A stretch of DNA of 64,000 nt from contig JACKQL020000142.1 of assembly GCA_018296165.2 (NCBI GenBank), forward strand, positions 38,214-102,213, given 5' to 3'. Positions 1 through 12,180 of this stretch are shown one piece after another. The notes under the pieces are model-generated. The model was not told the DNA's origin. It ran no database searches and saw only the letters and a list, made by a program, of their open reading frames with translations. The translations under genes were made by a program, and so were the position numbers. Source of the DNA: Termitomyces sp. T153. Its lineage: Eukaryota; Basidiomycota; Agaricomycetes; Agaricales; Lyophyllaceae. Position 1 is the first letter of the stretch. Every line of letters starts with the position of its first letter.

Positions 1-457
1 ATACATGAGCATCGTGTTCCCGGCCATAATCTGTTAGCCCGGCACGTTTCCATTTCCCTTGAATCATTTCACTCAGCCAACCTACTTGTTATGAACGACA
101 AAACCACGCTGGCCGGTATTCATAATTCTGGTAAACTGGCATATCTCGCTCTTATCTGGCGCAGCTTACGGTCAATGAAGGTGGGTCCAACAATTTTCTC
201 GTTGGGGTGGTTGATATGTGCTAAAGGGACTATATGGAACATCCGGATGACTCCAAGCGGAAGCTCAGCTTTCGATACTCCAAGGTAGAAGCCTGCTATA
301 CTATTGGGGCTGGCTAATTGTCATGTTGTTCACTACTGTGACACTCCGTAAGGTTGCTGAGATTGATTTTTCTCTCCAAAACTGGTCAAGCTGTTATTAG
401 TCTTTTCTCCAGGCATTTTCCGGAAACCGTTCAGAGGGGCATAAATGCTGTGGCCAG
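1..457. other. no gene recognised
   Basis: Short open frames are present but none has splice structure, a start context or a family resemblance I can support. It runs directly into the minisatellite that follows. Confidence 0.5.
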
Positions 458-577
458 CTGCTGTGTACTGCATACTGAGTGAATACACTGCTGTGTACTG
501 CATACTGAGTGAATACACTGCTGTGTACTGTATACTGAGTGAATACACTGCTGTGTACTGTATACTGAGTGAATACA
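458..577. repeat. 30-bp minisatellite, 4 units
   Basis: Four head-to-tail 30-bp units start at 458, 488, 518 and 548. Each begins CTGCTGTGTACTG and ends GAGTGAATACA. The first two units have a C and the last two a T at the same internal position, so the array probably grew by doubling of units. The open frames across it in several frames come from the 30-bp period and are not evidence of a gene. Confidence 0.95.
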
Positions 578-1133
578 TATATAGCTGAGAGATCATACAT
601 CAAGACTCGGAGCATGGACATAGACTTGTGCGGTGTCTAGTTTTAACGTTTATTGGATAACGTGACTGTCATTTAGTAAGCCACTAGAAGCGCTATTTCG
701 ATGTAGGGTGTTGAGAAGTTTTTCTTGATCATCGTGATGAGCATGGTACAGTGCTGGCATTGTTTAAGAACAATTTCTTATGGACTATATTGGCCTTGAA
801 GCTTGATGCATTGATGCTCTTAAGGACAGTCAGGAAGCGCAATCCACACTCGTGCAACATTGCTTGCGGATAGTATAAATTGTGACAAGACCGACAGTCT
901 TAATCTACTCTTGCAATTGGTATGCGCCGTCAGTTTATAAAACAGGTATAGGGTACAACATCTACAGTACAAACAGCCAAAGCGAAGAGAATAAGTTACA
1001 GTGCCATGCATGCGAGTCAAAGTGTCAGCAAGTATGAATACGCGTCAATAACCGGGTGGTGCGCGAAGAGAGCCAGTGCGGTACCCAATCTGAAAGAGAA
1101 GACCTTTATTAGAGTAGCGACTCAAAGCGAACA
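578..1133. other. intergenic, nothing recognised
   Basis: No supported gene. The right end is the 3' flank of the HMG-box gene transcribed leftward. Confidence 0.5.
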
Positions 1134-1742
1134 TTACACATACCAGTCGTCGTCAGTTTCTGGTGCATCCTCACCCTCCGTGTGGTCACTCGAGGGATCC
1201 GTTTCAGCTTTGTCCTCTGCGGCAGCCTTCTTCTTCCTCGGTGCCTTCGCCTTAGGTTCCTTGGGAGCTTTTGGTTCCTTTGCTTTACGTGCTTTCGGCT
1301 CGGCGCCACGATTTGGGTTCTCAGGAGCATCCTTCCAAAGCTTTGCCATCTGTGGAAATCAATATCAATAGATCAGCGCTTCCAAACACGTATGAAAGAT
1401 GAGGAATTGCCCCACCTGGGTCATAGCCTCCTTTGCACGTCCTGGATTCGCATCGTTCCACGCCTTCATATGTTTTTTGCAGAAAAGCTGGTATGCTGTG
1501 GGCTCGCGCTTGGGCTTATCGGCCTTATCTGTGGTGAGAAAGATCATATCAACATGGTGCCGCGCAAGTATGTTATCAGAGCGTGAGTTGGGAAAGACTT
1601 ACCTGCTTTAGGCCGAGTCTTTTTGTCGTTGGCGGTCTTGGTCGCGGTCTTGGTTTTGGTCGCTGTAAAAAAAGATGCTGAGTTGTGGCTTTCCATTGAC
1701 TTGGGGTCACTGATCGAGCTCACCAGTAGCGGTTTTTGCCAT
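1134..1742 (-). CDS. HMG-box chromatin protein (NHP6/HMGB-like)
   Basis: Small nuclear DNA-bending protein. Four minus-strand exons fit together: 1742-1724, 1662-1603, 1528-1416 and 1349-1134, joined across GT..AG introns of about 60-75 bp. The N-terminus is a short Thr/Lys-rich tail (TKTKTATKTANDKK). The HMG box follows, with KPKREPTAYQLFCKKH and then AWNDANPGRAKEAMTQ, and its third helix begins KLWKDAPENP in the last exon. After the box comes a Lys/Pro/Ala-rich stretch and an acidic C-terminus (Glu/Asp-rich, ending DDDWYV). A basic tail, one box and an acidic tail is the normal order for abundant HMGB-type proteins. The start is the ATG at 1742, because it is the first in frame and gives a 6-codon first exon as in many basidiomycete genes. 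It is divergent from the next gene, with about 400 bp between them. Which HMGB orthologue it is cannot be decided here. Confidence 0.85.
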
Positions 1743-2148
1743 ATTGCGTGGATTGGAAGCGGATGAGTAGAATTAATGGAGTGGAGAGATGGGGTTGGGA
1801 AGAAAGGGCGAATAAACGAACGGGCGCAAATGCCTCTGGTTATAAAAACGCGTGAAGCGGAACTTGAAAAGTGCGGACGCGTTCCCTTTCAACAAACTCA
1901 CGTGTAAATGGTCCGTGCACGTCGATCTGACATGTGAGATCTCCGCATTTTGTTATGTAAGTGCGGTCAACGCATGCCATTGATCGATCAGTCAGAAAAG
2001 TTCTATGGGTTAGATCTTCAAAGAAAAATCAGACTCCGATTTTGGGCGGCCGTTTTTAAGGATTTGTCCACAAGGAGGTCTTGTACGTTGCCACGACTCT
2101 ATTTTTTCAATTCCCATTGAGGACTGCCTCTTTGTCCATCGTATCAAG

Positions 2149-3718
2149 ATGTCTTCCTCCACTCGTTTCTCTACCCTCCTTGCTCTCGCTGCCTCACTTT
2201 CGACCGTTACTGCTCAGTCTTTCAGCACTTTCCCTCCTACCCCTCTCGCGAACAAACACTTTTCATACCCAACTGGCATTGTAGGTCCACAATCTTTTTC
2301 TATCGACTTATCGCTCTGATCCTGTGACTATAGCCCTACCAAGTCGACACTGACCAAGGTCTTATCCGTGGCTTCCAGCATGGTTACAACCTTTGTAACT
2401 CGACTACTGAGAACCAGAAGTCACTGTGCCAAACTTCGTTCCTCAACTCTGTTGATGGTACGTTGTCTGTCATCTTGCATTTCACTTACCATTCGGAGCT
2501 CATGAAAATCTCTATCAGACTTCTGCCTTTGGGCCCCTGATCCCCTCAATGCGACCGTTGCTGACCAGGAAGGAGAGATGGTTGCATGGTGCACCAGGCC
2601 CGGCCGTGGCACTCGCTTGATCCCTGCTGGTGCCCTCCAGGGCATCCAATTCATGCGAACCCCTGACTATGTACAAGTTGTCGGCTTCATCGATCAGACC
2701 CAGATCAACATTGCTCCTGGTGACTATGGTGGAGAGCTTGATCCTCATGGTGCTGATCTTGTGAGTTTTCTATTCCCTCCAGTATCTTTCTCTTGTGGCG
2801 CTCCATTCCATTCACTTCTGTCATTCACTTGAACGTCATATTTCTTGGTATTCCGTTTCTACTCCTCTGCTCCATGGCTTGTCCATCTTTCTCTTGTCCT
2901 GAATTCATTTTCTTATATATTCAAATTTCTTTGTTGTATTGGGATAGTCGGCGAATCCGATTGTTTCCGGCGATGTTTTTCCGATCACTGTCCCTGTCGC
3001 TTAGCGTTTGATGCGCGTAATGATCGCTGAGATTTTCTCCCAGCGCGGCAACCCTATGGGTGGCATCATGTTCTCCAACGCCTGGTCCAACGGCAACAAC
3101 AACTCGTATCAACAGGTTATCGAATGGCACAAGTACGTACCTTAGCTATTCTGTTCCGATCTCACTCATTGGAGTGTGGTTAGCTTCATGGGTGGCAATG
3201 CATTCTGCCTGAAGGCCTGCGACCCTGCCGGTCCTAATGCCGCGAAATTCTGCCAACACATCTACGATCGTATCGGCTGTGCCTATAACGCGCCCAACAA
3301 CGCCCAAAACGGTACCTTTGAGGCCTGCCTTGGCGACAACCAGGACTTCCCTGGAATTTACACTGATGCTGCTGGTGTCGTGCAGACCTACACTCAACCT
3401 CCTGAAGCCCTTGGCGCCATCAGTACCATGCCCTACCAGCCCAAGGTCCCCGCCAGCTCTAGCTGCACAACCTACCAGTCTGCTCAGCTCTACAGCTTGA
3501 TCGCTACCGTGAGCGGTAACTCTCCTGTTGCAACTCCTACCCCGACTGCCAGCGGAGCATCTGGTTCACCGTCGGCTGCTGGCAAATCTGCGGCATCGTC
3601 CAGCAAAACTGCCAGCGGTGCTGCTGCTAGCGCAACCGACAACAGTGCGTCGACCATCGCGGCCTCTAGCATCGTTGGTCTCGTCGGTGTTGTCTTCTCT
3701 GCGATCTTCTTCTCATGA
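2149..3718 (+). CDS. secreted GPI-anchored glycoprotein (macrofage-activating-glycoprotein-like)
   Basis: Five exons: 2149-2280, 2334-2457, 2519-2760, 3044-3132 and 3184-3718. A signal peptide is visible (SSSTRFSTLLALAASLSTVTA, cleavage probably before QSF). The core has several Cys (DFCLWAPDP, VAWCTRPG, AFCLKACDPAG, RIGCAYNAP) and NxS/T sequons such as NGT and NNS. The C-terminal third is a Ser/Ala/Thr-rich stalk ending in a hydrophobic tail (IVGLVGVVFSAIFFS), the layout of a GPI-anchor signal. The pattern matches the basidiomycete family annotated as macrofage activating glycoprotein, a cell-surface/secreted protein of unknown biochemical role. The third intron (2761-3043) is unusually long for this genome, so a small exon could be hidden in it; the reading phase already closes without one. 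Confidence 0.8.
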
Positions 3719-4275
3719 AAATGAGGATGGAAATGGTTTTCACACATCATCATTGTACATACATACTCATTTCCATTCGCATTCGCATTCACATTTCACC
3801 AAGCAGATTATTCCGATTTACGACTATTGACAGAAAGACACTTAGTACAGCGCTGGTAGCTCCGGATTGGAGGGATATTACTTACCATCGTACGGACCAC
3901 AGTTGATTTATTACATTATATACCATTTTTATCTTTCAGCTCCATAACATTCAAATGTGAACCTGAGGATCGACGAGAAGACTCACCTGGCTAATTCTTT
4001 TACGTATAACGAAGCGCTTGATTGTCAGTGTTTCAAAGGGGATTGCGATACATAATCGGACCGAATCTCTTTTCCGCTTTCAACTGCACACGACATGATT
4101 GATCCTTATTATGTACCCTCCCTTGTCAATCGTACGTAGGGTATCAGTTTCGACATTGGTACCCTTCGGTGTCATGTGCCTGCTACGCGGCAACCGGTAA
4201 TCGGAGCTGACATGTATTGTGGACCACGGTAGTTCATTCATCTCCTCTTTCGCGACCTATTTGCGTGCAAAGACG
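3719..4275. other. intergenic region
   Basis: 3' flank of the glycoprotein gene and promoter side of the dienoyl-CoA isomerase gene, which point the same way. No further gene or repeat seen. Confidence 0.5.
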
Positions 4276-5449
4276 ATGTCGAAGTATAGCACGAAATGGT
4301 TAAAGGTCTCTGTACCGGTCCCCCACGTTCTCCATGTTGAACTCTCACGGTACATTTCGAATTCTTAGTGTGCCTGTGTCCATTTCTAAGAACAGCTCAA
4401 CAGGAGTCCAGTCAACGCGTTCTCTTCGGAGTGAGTGGTCTTTTTCGTTCGTTTGCCTATCAACTTCATCGATTTTCACAGATACTGGAGAGAGTACGGG
4501 AGACTCTTTGAGACGTTGATAGGAGCACATGCAGCGGGGGAAGACATACGGGCTCTGGTCGTCTCATCAGCTATATCTAAGATGTTCACTGCTGGTTTAG
4601 ATCGTCAGTTGTTCTTTATTATAATGACTTCTTGTTCACTCTTGTACAGTCCATTCTGCCACCGATTTAGCGTCGGCCGCCTCCGACACTAAGCACGACC
4701 GTGCACGCGCCTCCCTCGCACTGCGCAAGACCATCCTAGAGTTCCAAAAAGCTATCGGAACTCCGGACAGGTGTCCATTTCCTGTTATTGCAGCTGTACA
4801 CGGACCCGTAGTTGGCCTTGGCGTCGACATTATCGCGGCGTGTGACATACGTTATGCTGCATCCAACGCAACATTCTCTATCAAGGTATTCCACTCGCTA
4901 TCTCAGTCTTCGAAGGCTGATGGCTGTCGTAGGAGGTGGACGTTGGCCTTGCCCCTGATATTGGTACTCTCGCACACCTGCCGAAAGTCATGGGAAACTT
5001 GTCGGCTGTGCGCGAATTGACATATACTGGCCGGTTCTTCTCGGCAGCGGAGGCTCAAAGTTTTGGACTCGTATCAAGGGTAGTGGAAGGTGGCCACGAT
5101 GCTGTTGTTGCGGCGGCACTGGAACTTGCAAGGGTTATCGCAGCGAAGAGCCCTGTGGCAGTAACGGGTGCAAAGCACTTGATAAACCATGCACGAGACC
5201 ACAGGTATGTCTTGCTTAAGGTTGTTTGCCTATAGAAATCAATGTGGCACTCTAGCGTGAAAGACAACCTTTCTTACACTGCTACTTGGAATGCGGCGGC
5301 ATTGATGACTAGCGTATGTGTTCACCTTGCTTGTTTGTACCTAGCACCAGCTGATATCTTCTCGCCAGGATATTTCCGAGAACGTTCAGGCTATGGCGGC
5401 CAAACGTCCGCCAAAGTTTACTTCCCTAGGCGTACCATCGAAGTTGTAG
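4276..5449 (+). CDS. delta(3,5)-delta(2,4)-dienoyl-CoA isomerase, peroxisomal (enoyl-CoA hydratase/isomerase family)
   Basis: Seven exons: 4276-4349, 4404-4430, 4482-4603, 4650-4885, 4933-5204, 5256-5313 and 5369-5449. The product moves double bonds in unsaturated fatty acyl-CoAs so that beta-oxidation can continue. Family signs, in order: the N-terminal VPVPHVLHVELSR strand, RSPVNAFSSEYWREY, KMFTAGLDL (oxyanion loop), FPVIAAVHGPVVGLGVDI, and the ECH1-type acidic motif EVDVGLAPDIGTL that carries the catalytic Asp/Glu. The protein ends PSKL, so its last three residues SKL are a canonical PTS1 peroxisome signal. Length (about 290 residues) is normal. Exon 2 is only 27 nt and is needed to restore the frame through NAF. 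Nearest alternative is a plain enoyl-CoA hydratase; the EVDVGLAPDIGTL motif favours the dienoyl isomerase. Confidence 0.88.
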
Positions 5450-6561
5450 TGCGCACGAGTTGTCACCTTTCTCCGTTTAATCAAACATTTATGATCAAAG
5501 ACAAAGACTCGCTCAGCGGCTCATGACAAGCCCTTATCCATAACTTGCGCCAAAGTATCATGCATTTTTGACAGTTTAGCGATTCTTCCCTAAAGTGGTG
5601 CTTCCTTGGTACTCGTGAGCGGGCGTCATATAGTGACCTATTGCCCGACCCGTGTGGCTGGCGGGATGGAGGTCAATATTTATGATCGTTCCTGTAATGT
5701 CCAACAGAGAACGAGACGATATAGTGTTCTGGTCATTGGAAGGGGCAACAATTTGCTAGTAGATATGACTATGCTAGTCGATATTTGCCAATGGTGCTTT
5801 ACGATGTAGTTACGCAATTTCAGGGAATGTCGCGACCACTGCACAAAGAGAAATGGTTCATCATGTGAAGGGTTGGTATCATCACGGCCTTTCGTAATTG
5901 CCTGGACTTGATAGAGGCGGAAGATCATGCGCGGCAAGATGTTATTGAAACAAAGATCCCCCAGCTGTGATAGTGTGTCATACTTGAATCATGGGGCCTT
6001 GACCTTGCAAAAATTTGTAAACATCTATAAAGAATGTCGTTGATATGGAAATGCTTGATATAGTGCACAAGTTGACGGTTAGCAGAAAGGATGTCAAGAA
6101 GCCGACGGCATCGTAACCAAGTTCTTGTCGCTGGGCATACAAAGAACGATTTGGGAAAACAAGACTTGTCGTACAGCATCCAGGAACGCATATGAGATAA
6201 TAGAACATGTCTGCAAAGCGAGTTTTTCGTCCGAGTGAATATCGACCAATTATACAACCGCCGGGCCAATTACTTCACAAAACCTTTCTTTGAAAGCGGA
6301 AGATCTTTCTTTCCCTCGAAATCGTCAGATACGAGTCCTTCAAGCAAAAAATGCATAATTCGGTGACACTCTTGAGGACGATGAACAGGCTGTCAGAAGT
6401 TCACTTGAGTATTCAGATGTAGCATCTGGTGTCGTGAGAGAGATAACAGAGTTCCGGGGATAACGCAAATAACTAACATGTGGAAGCAGATGGTAAGTAA
6501 GAATCACGCTTATCTATCCCATCAGTCTTCGTCGCATGTGAACGGCCACTGACTTACGTGG
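5450..6561. other. intergenic, no gene recognised
   Basis: Convergent gap between the isomerase gene (+) and an F-box gene (-). Open frames up to about 115 codons exist on the minus strand but show no family pattern, no splice logic and no start context. Confidence 0.5.
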
Positions 6562-7886
6562 TCACTTTTCGGTAAATTGAACCTTCAATAGATCCATATC
6601 CATCAAACCCCTAAGACGACGATCGGGAAGGGTAGCAAATGCCTGACTGCCACCACCAATGTTCAAGGTTATGTTCACCCGGATAAGGTTCGAGAAGACA
6701 GGTGGCCTCGTCAAGGCTCGATCGAGTGCAGGCCAAAATTCGTAGCGATCAACAGCATCTGCATCCCTCGATGTGATTGCAAATTTCCAGACATCATAGA
6801 AATCGATATAAATGTTGAGGTACATCAGTACACTGGTGCCTTGAGTATGGGATAGAGCATGTGCAAGGAGAGGCAGGGGGTCATTTGTCCGTCCTCGGGA
6901 GAACTTTGTGCTGATGGAAAAAGAAAGAAGAGAAGGAAGTGCATCGAATGATGGAAGGAAGTCATAAATTGGCGCTTAAGACTAGTGAGAGATGATCAAT
7001 GTTGCTGGTGGGTGCGAAGCCTACCTGCTTTGGCCTCCCCCAGGCCTGTTAATACGATTTCCTGAAGTGCCTTTCCAGCAACTTCGAAAATCAAGTGCCC
7101 AGGATTTCCTGGGATTTCAAGGTATTTCAGACGCGTTAACAATAGGTGTGCGTCCTCATGCACTAGAGTAGTATAAAGTTCTTCCCAACATCCTGGCGAG
7201 CTTCGGATTCTGAGAGATTCCAGATATCCAGTTTTGATGGCGTCTTCAAAAGGTGAAGGTCGACCAAAAAGCTGAAGAGAGTTTGTGTATTGGGGCTTGC
7301 AGTTCTTGAGGGTTAGGCGTTTCAGCATGACGTTACGACCAAGCAGTTGACGTATAGGTATATTTTCGATAAAGCTCAAAGTCAGGGTCGAAGCTGAAAG
7401 ATGGCATATCGAAAGTCGAAGTTGTGATGGAAGGTTGCCCCACGATAAGTATATTTCATCACGGAGGGTAAATCTTTGTAGATTGTGCAGCATTTGCAAA
7501 AGAGGCGCCAACGTATGTTCTACGGTGACCCATCGCCGGGAGCGATACTTGTCATGGGAGCCTGATATGACTTCCAAGCTGCAGATGTAGTTAGCTAGTG
7601 AGAGATTGCTTGCGACCGCGGTGTAAAGGCGACGACAAGTAGATGGATCGACGAGGTAGATCTCAGCAAAAAGGAGTTTGCGGCAATAGGAAAGAAAGCT
7701 AGACGAAACTAAAGAACAGCGGCGTAAGCTGAGAACATCAGAGGAGAGCCAGTTGAGGATGTTGTAGATGATCTCGGGTGGTATGGAAAAAAACGTGGTC
7801 ACCATAGAAGTTGTGTTCAAGGGATGAGAAAACACTCGCCGACCATAAGCGGGCTTTATGTAAATGTTGGGCTGCCGTTCCATCAT
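6562..7886 (-). CDS. F-box-like protein
   Basis: Two exons, 7886-7025 and 6974-6562, joined in phase across a 50-bp intron (GTAGGC..TTAAG). The F-box region begins near residue 32: FFSIPPEIIYNILNWLSS, followed by LRRCSLVSSSFLSYCRK, the usual ending of a fungal F-box. The rest is a leucine-rich, weakly repetitive fold without catalytic motifs, as in the large basidiomycete F-box/LRR-like families that supply substrate receptors to SCF ubiquitin ligases. An internal Met at about residue 28 (MVTTFF, just before the F-box) could be the true start, because the upstream residues look non-conserved. Substrate unknown. Confidence 0.7.
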
Positions 7887-8365
7887 GCCGTCAGTTCCGC
7901 AATCTGGCTTGTGGTATTATAGATAAAATAAAGTAAGATAAAATCCGCAAAGGGAAAGAGGAAGAGGAAAATTACAGTGATTCTGTACAAAGCCTATATC
8001 CCTGCATTCACTCAAAAGTTCTTGATTTCAACCTGAATGTCAAAACACTGTTGATGCCAGGAGGGCTGCCAGCAGCTACTCCCATTCAACCACCACTGGG
8101 TGGTTTGACAAGCATTACTACAGAGGGTACTTGAGTGCCCTCTACTTAGTTGTACCTGATGGTAGATCCAGAGGGTGTAGCATTAGTGGCAAACAAAGGG
8201 AAAGCTCCCTTGTATGTGCCTACAGCACTGTGACTGGAAGGTCTGATATCCTTCCCAGATGCTGTGGGAGGTCATCATGACTTCTCAATGGTGATTATGC
8301 TGCTGAGGAGTGAGGAAGATGCTCCTCACATGGCCTGCAGCCCTGTAAAATCATGAGCTGGAGCC
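7887..8365. other. boundary into a CpG-poor repeat block
   Basis: The base composition changes at about 7.98 kb. To the right, CG dinucleotides become very rare up to about 15.6 kb. No gene is visible in this stretch itself. Confidence 0.6.
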
Positions 8366-9723
8366 ATGCTGAGCTTGCACACAGCAGGGCTGTCAGCATT
8401 CATCAAAACAATTCCAGAGGATGTTGGAGACACTTCAGATACAGATGGTGAAGCACATCCAGATGACATTCTCTGCAGAAGGGTGTTGGTATTCTGGCAG
8501 AAGCAGGTTGAGGTCCCTAAGGCTTCAATTCAGCAATGCTTAGCTGTGGGGGTAGCTAAGCACATAGCAATCCAGCAGTCACTGGGTGAAGGAATCATTT
8601 CAACTGACCTGGTAAAGTTCCTGGAACTTTACATGATCTTTCTAGCTCAGGAGGTAACAGATTACCTCTAGCAGAAAAAGTTATGGAGATTCCAGACATC
8701 TTTTGTGATGCCTTCCCTGTCCCTAGGTGGGGGTCATTTACCCCCACTATCTCCCATCAACAATGTGTTGAACCTACTACAGGTGCCACAATAGCCTGGT
8801 GAAATGCCATGTGATTACATGGCAAGACAGTCTGCTGTAGACTGTCAAAGGTGGACTATGGTTAGGGACAATCATAGTACCTGACCTAGCCTCAACAGAG
8901 GCTGGGTTGGTCATTACAGTCAAACAACCTGTGGCATGATGTAGACCTGCTGGGTCTATGTAGGGCACTGATCTGGGAAGACCTCCTGCTGGGTCTATGT
9001 AGGGCACTGATCTGGGAAGACCAAGTTGCATTGCAGTAATTCTGCAATGGTGAATGCAACATTGTGGACAATTCACCACTCCAGGAGTGGAGGAAGCCCA
9101 CAAATATCACTACCAGATGATGCACAATTGTCTAAGGGCAGTGACAGAACAATTGCTTGTGGTCCATCTGGTGATTCCAGAGGGATTCAAGCCTAGGAGG
9201 AGTGATCTGTCTAAGATAATCACCCCCTATGCTGGGTCTGCCAAGTTCAGTGAACTTGAAGACTGGCTAATGAGCATTTGTGTATCTTATGCAGTAGCAC
9301 AGTATGGTGGAGATGGGTGCAAACATGAGAAAGTCCTAATCCTTATGGACTTTCTTTCTAGCTGCAGGCATCCTGAAATGGTACCTACAACATGTAATTC
9401 ATATCAATAAGGCCCAGTTCCACTGGAGGTTTGAGGATGTAATCCTCAAATTGTACAATCAATTTGTAAAGCCCTTGATAATGCAGGATGCCTTCAACAT
9501 GTTCTGCAATGCAGTGTATGTGGTTGAAGAGGGAGTGCAAGGCTTCTATGATGCCTTGCTCAACCATGCTCATAACATGGCCATATTTCCTGACAAACTC
9601 ACAATTTGTGAGCAGTTTTTAGAGGGGATACCATCTGACATGCTTGTTGCTTTGATATGTGATGGCAGGCTTGCTCCCAAAGTGAACATGGTTGAGGAGT
9701 TTGTCTCAGAAGCAAAAGCCTAA
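8366..9723 (+). pseudogene. decayed Gypsy-type gag
   Basis: The open stretch 8366-8671 may be an N-terminal part. The recognisable gag core starts at about 9210 (ITPYAGSAKFSELEDWLMS), shifts frame near 9380, continues as KWYLQHVIHINKAQFHW and FEDVILKLYNQFVKPL, and ends at 9723 with VEEFVSEAKA. This order (GS.. F..W, then W..FE..I..L..FV, then Q..EGIP) is that of the fungal retrotransposon gag superfamily. There is no pol after it: the sequence runs into an LTR-like segment about 80 bp later, so the rest of the element is deleted or lies outside. CG is almost absent, pointing to an old methylated copy. Confidence 0.65.
8944..9022. repeat. 39-bp tandem duplication
   Basis: Two adjacent copies of a 39-bp unit containing TGCTGGGTCTATGTAGGG (the motif starts at 8948 and 8987). 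It lies inside the decayed gag region and adds a short insertion there. Confidence 0.85.
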
Positions 9724-9801
9724 TGAGAATAGCATCAAGACTGCAGCACTCTACTTAGAGTGCAGTATGAAGAGTTGATCAGGGCAACATTTGTTACTAG
9801 C

Positions 9802-10487
9802 TGTCACAACCCACTCCCAGAACCCTGAACCTCATTCTCAGCCACCTCACTTCCCTGGAGTTCACCCCCAACTCCTTCTTCAACTCCCCCAACCTTTGTT
9901 CATTCATGGCACCCACTCCAAGTAACTCTGATGCTTCTCTGGTGAACCCTGACAGCCTCCTGGCTAACTCTGACACCTTCTCTGCAGCCTTCAATGCTTC
10001 CTCTGCCTCTCCTGAGCCCCTAGGACCTTCTCCCACTGTTCCTGACACTGGCATGCATCACCAGTTTGTCATCCTGACTTACCCAACCAGCTCTGGAGCA
10101 TCATAATGACCCTGGGATGGCTCACATCCCCAACTGATCCCATTATGATCCCATCAGTATATCACTGGCCCACCCCTTGATCACAACTGACACCCATCAG
10201 CTCTGCATGATCCCAACAAGCCCCACTGCCAGAACTACTATCCTGGAGCTGTCCCAGTAGTCAGTATATAAGTTGTAGAGTAACCTCCCATACTCTAGTC
10301 TTGATATTACTTTACTTGGTTACTTGGTCTTGTGTTTCTCTCTGTTTCCCAGTCTTGTCTCTATTTTTATTTCTAGCCTCAAATCTATTTCTTTTTTCAG
10401 TTCTGTCTTGTCTTGCCTTCATTTCATCTTGACTGTCTCTGTTTCCTTTATTGTTCCTAAGTTCCTTTCATCCCTGACATCATTACA
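9802..10487 (+). repeat. solo-LTR-like segment (TGTCAC family)
   Basis: Begins TGTCACAACCC, a common start of fungal Gypsy LTRs. Its first roughly 330 bp resemble 39366-39720 (the same series of GCTAACTCTGA-like short repeats and the same GGAG..ACCCTGGG stretch). A TATA-like box (AGTATATAAG) lies near 10262, followed by a pyrimidine-rich tract, as expected for an LTR promoter. The right end is placed at ATTACA near 10487, which is uncertain because no second copy of that end is in the window. Confidence 0.45.
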
Positions 10488-12180
10488 AACTCTGCACACA
10501 TGCTATAAACCCTCAAACATTCTTATGATAGCTCCAGACCTTGCTCTATGCTTGGCCCCAGAATCCATCACTCTTGATTGATCACCCATCAAACTCTGGC
10601 TCTGCTCCCATCACTCACAAAGCCTCTGCTTACCCTGCAGTCCATACACTCACTTACAGACTTGTACCTGATGCCCACCCAAGGCCAACATTTAATATAC
10701 TTGGTCTTAGACTTCCCTAGACCATCCTGGACTTGCTTGGACCACTTCCACAAGCTTCCCCTCATAAGTCCCTACAGTCTGCACCTTCCCTGGAATGCTA
10801 GATTATAAGCACAGGACATTGTGTCTGCCTAGTAAGGACTCACCCAGTGTAGCTGAGCCCCCATGGTCAGCAGAACCTGACACTAGCTGCAGTGCAGTCT
10901 CTAGAGCTTGGGACTGCCTTAGCTAAGTGGACAGAGTTGGCAGGACATCAGGGCCACCCACACCTGCCTAGACTGGTGAGGAGGTCTGCTGCACATGTGG
11001 CCTCAAGGCCTACGCCTCCATGAGTAAGTGGGGGCTCAGGCTCTTCCAGACCTGCAGGAGTGGTGCAAGTGGTGAGAAAGCATCTTGCTACAGGTAAGAA
11101 CATGTTGGCCATAGCATCAGGTTAACCAGGCAAGGATGCTGGGCAATCCACAAACTGTTCCCCATCTGCTTGGCCCATGACATGTAGGCACTGATCATCC
11201 CTTCCATCTGCATTTCAAATGCTTGAACACAATTTTGTGTGTGGTCACACCACATTTGCTGGTCTTTGCATGTAGAGTGCCCACTGCAACAGCATTAATG
11301 TTACTTCAACAAAGAAAGAGCAAGGGCCTCACATTGATTCTTTATGCAAAATATCAGTCACTGTGTCCTCAAACTCTCCACCAGCTTGACTAACATTGAA
11401 GGAAGTTGTACCATCCAAAACATCCTCCAGGTCCATTGACTGTTCTGTTGCAAAATCACCATCCTGAGCATCATCTTGGACATCTGGGATCATGCCTGCA
11501 TCAGGAATGTCAGAGGAGGACAGTTTGATGATTGCACTTCAGAATTAGTTGAAAAGGTATGCAGTCAGCTGAACTGGAATTTACCACTGCATTGAACCAA
11601 ACACTGTGCATTTGACTGAGCAATGGATTTCCAAATTCCTTTCTGAGATAAGACCTTGTTTTTAACAATGCATCCAGTGAGCATTGCTTTTGTGGTTAGC
11701 ATTTGCAGCTGGCTTGAGCTTGCAGTAGCATGGTTCTGTCTTGTTCTGGGCATGGTAAGTTGGACTTTCTGACTAGATGTCCATGTAATTGCTTTGGATA
11801 TATTTGACTTCCAGGAGATACCTTCAAATTTCTTGCACTGAGGCAACCAATTCAATTCTATAGAACTTGATTCTGTAGGTAAGTTCTTTTGTTTTTCTGT
11901 TCTATGTTCGATATCAATTGCCCCAGAAAATTGGTATGAACTGGAGAGACCACCGATCCCAGTATACAAGCTTATTATGCATTAGTTTAGATGGAACCAC
12001 CTCAAGGTCAGAACCAAAAGGTAAAATACCCTTGTTGCATCTATGGTCTACTAATATGTCTTATTCCCAGACATGATCTGGAGCTGTATTCTCACTATTT
12101 GAGATTACCCCAGCCATAGAGGATCCAACATTTGATCTAGCCAAATCTATTTGAGATGCACTTGTACAAGCAAATTATGA
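10488..12180. other. CpG-poor repeat-derived DNA, not assigned
   Basis: Degenerate sequence with pyrimidine-rich tracts and no supportable gene. A minus-strand open stretch at 11565-11969 (134 codons) lacks any motif I recognise. It is probably more remnant of the transposon block, given the same loss of CG. Confidence 0.5.

Noticed and set aside
333..621. Minus-strand frames with repeated YSLSIQYTAV-like and VFTQYTVHSS-like words
   Set aside because: Produced by the 30-bp minisatellite, whose length is a multiple of three, so several frames stay open.
8777..9125. Minus-strand frame with a repeated PRSVPYIDPAG-like word
   Set aside because: Comes from the 39-bp tandem duplication; no other support.
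10488..12180. Candidate gene on the minus strand at 11565-11969
   Set aside because: One open stretch of 134 codons without motif, splice continuation or start context in a repeat block.
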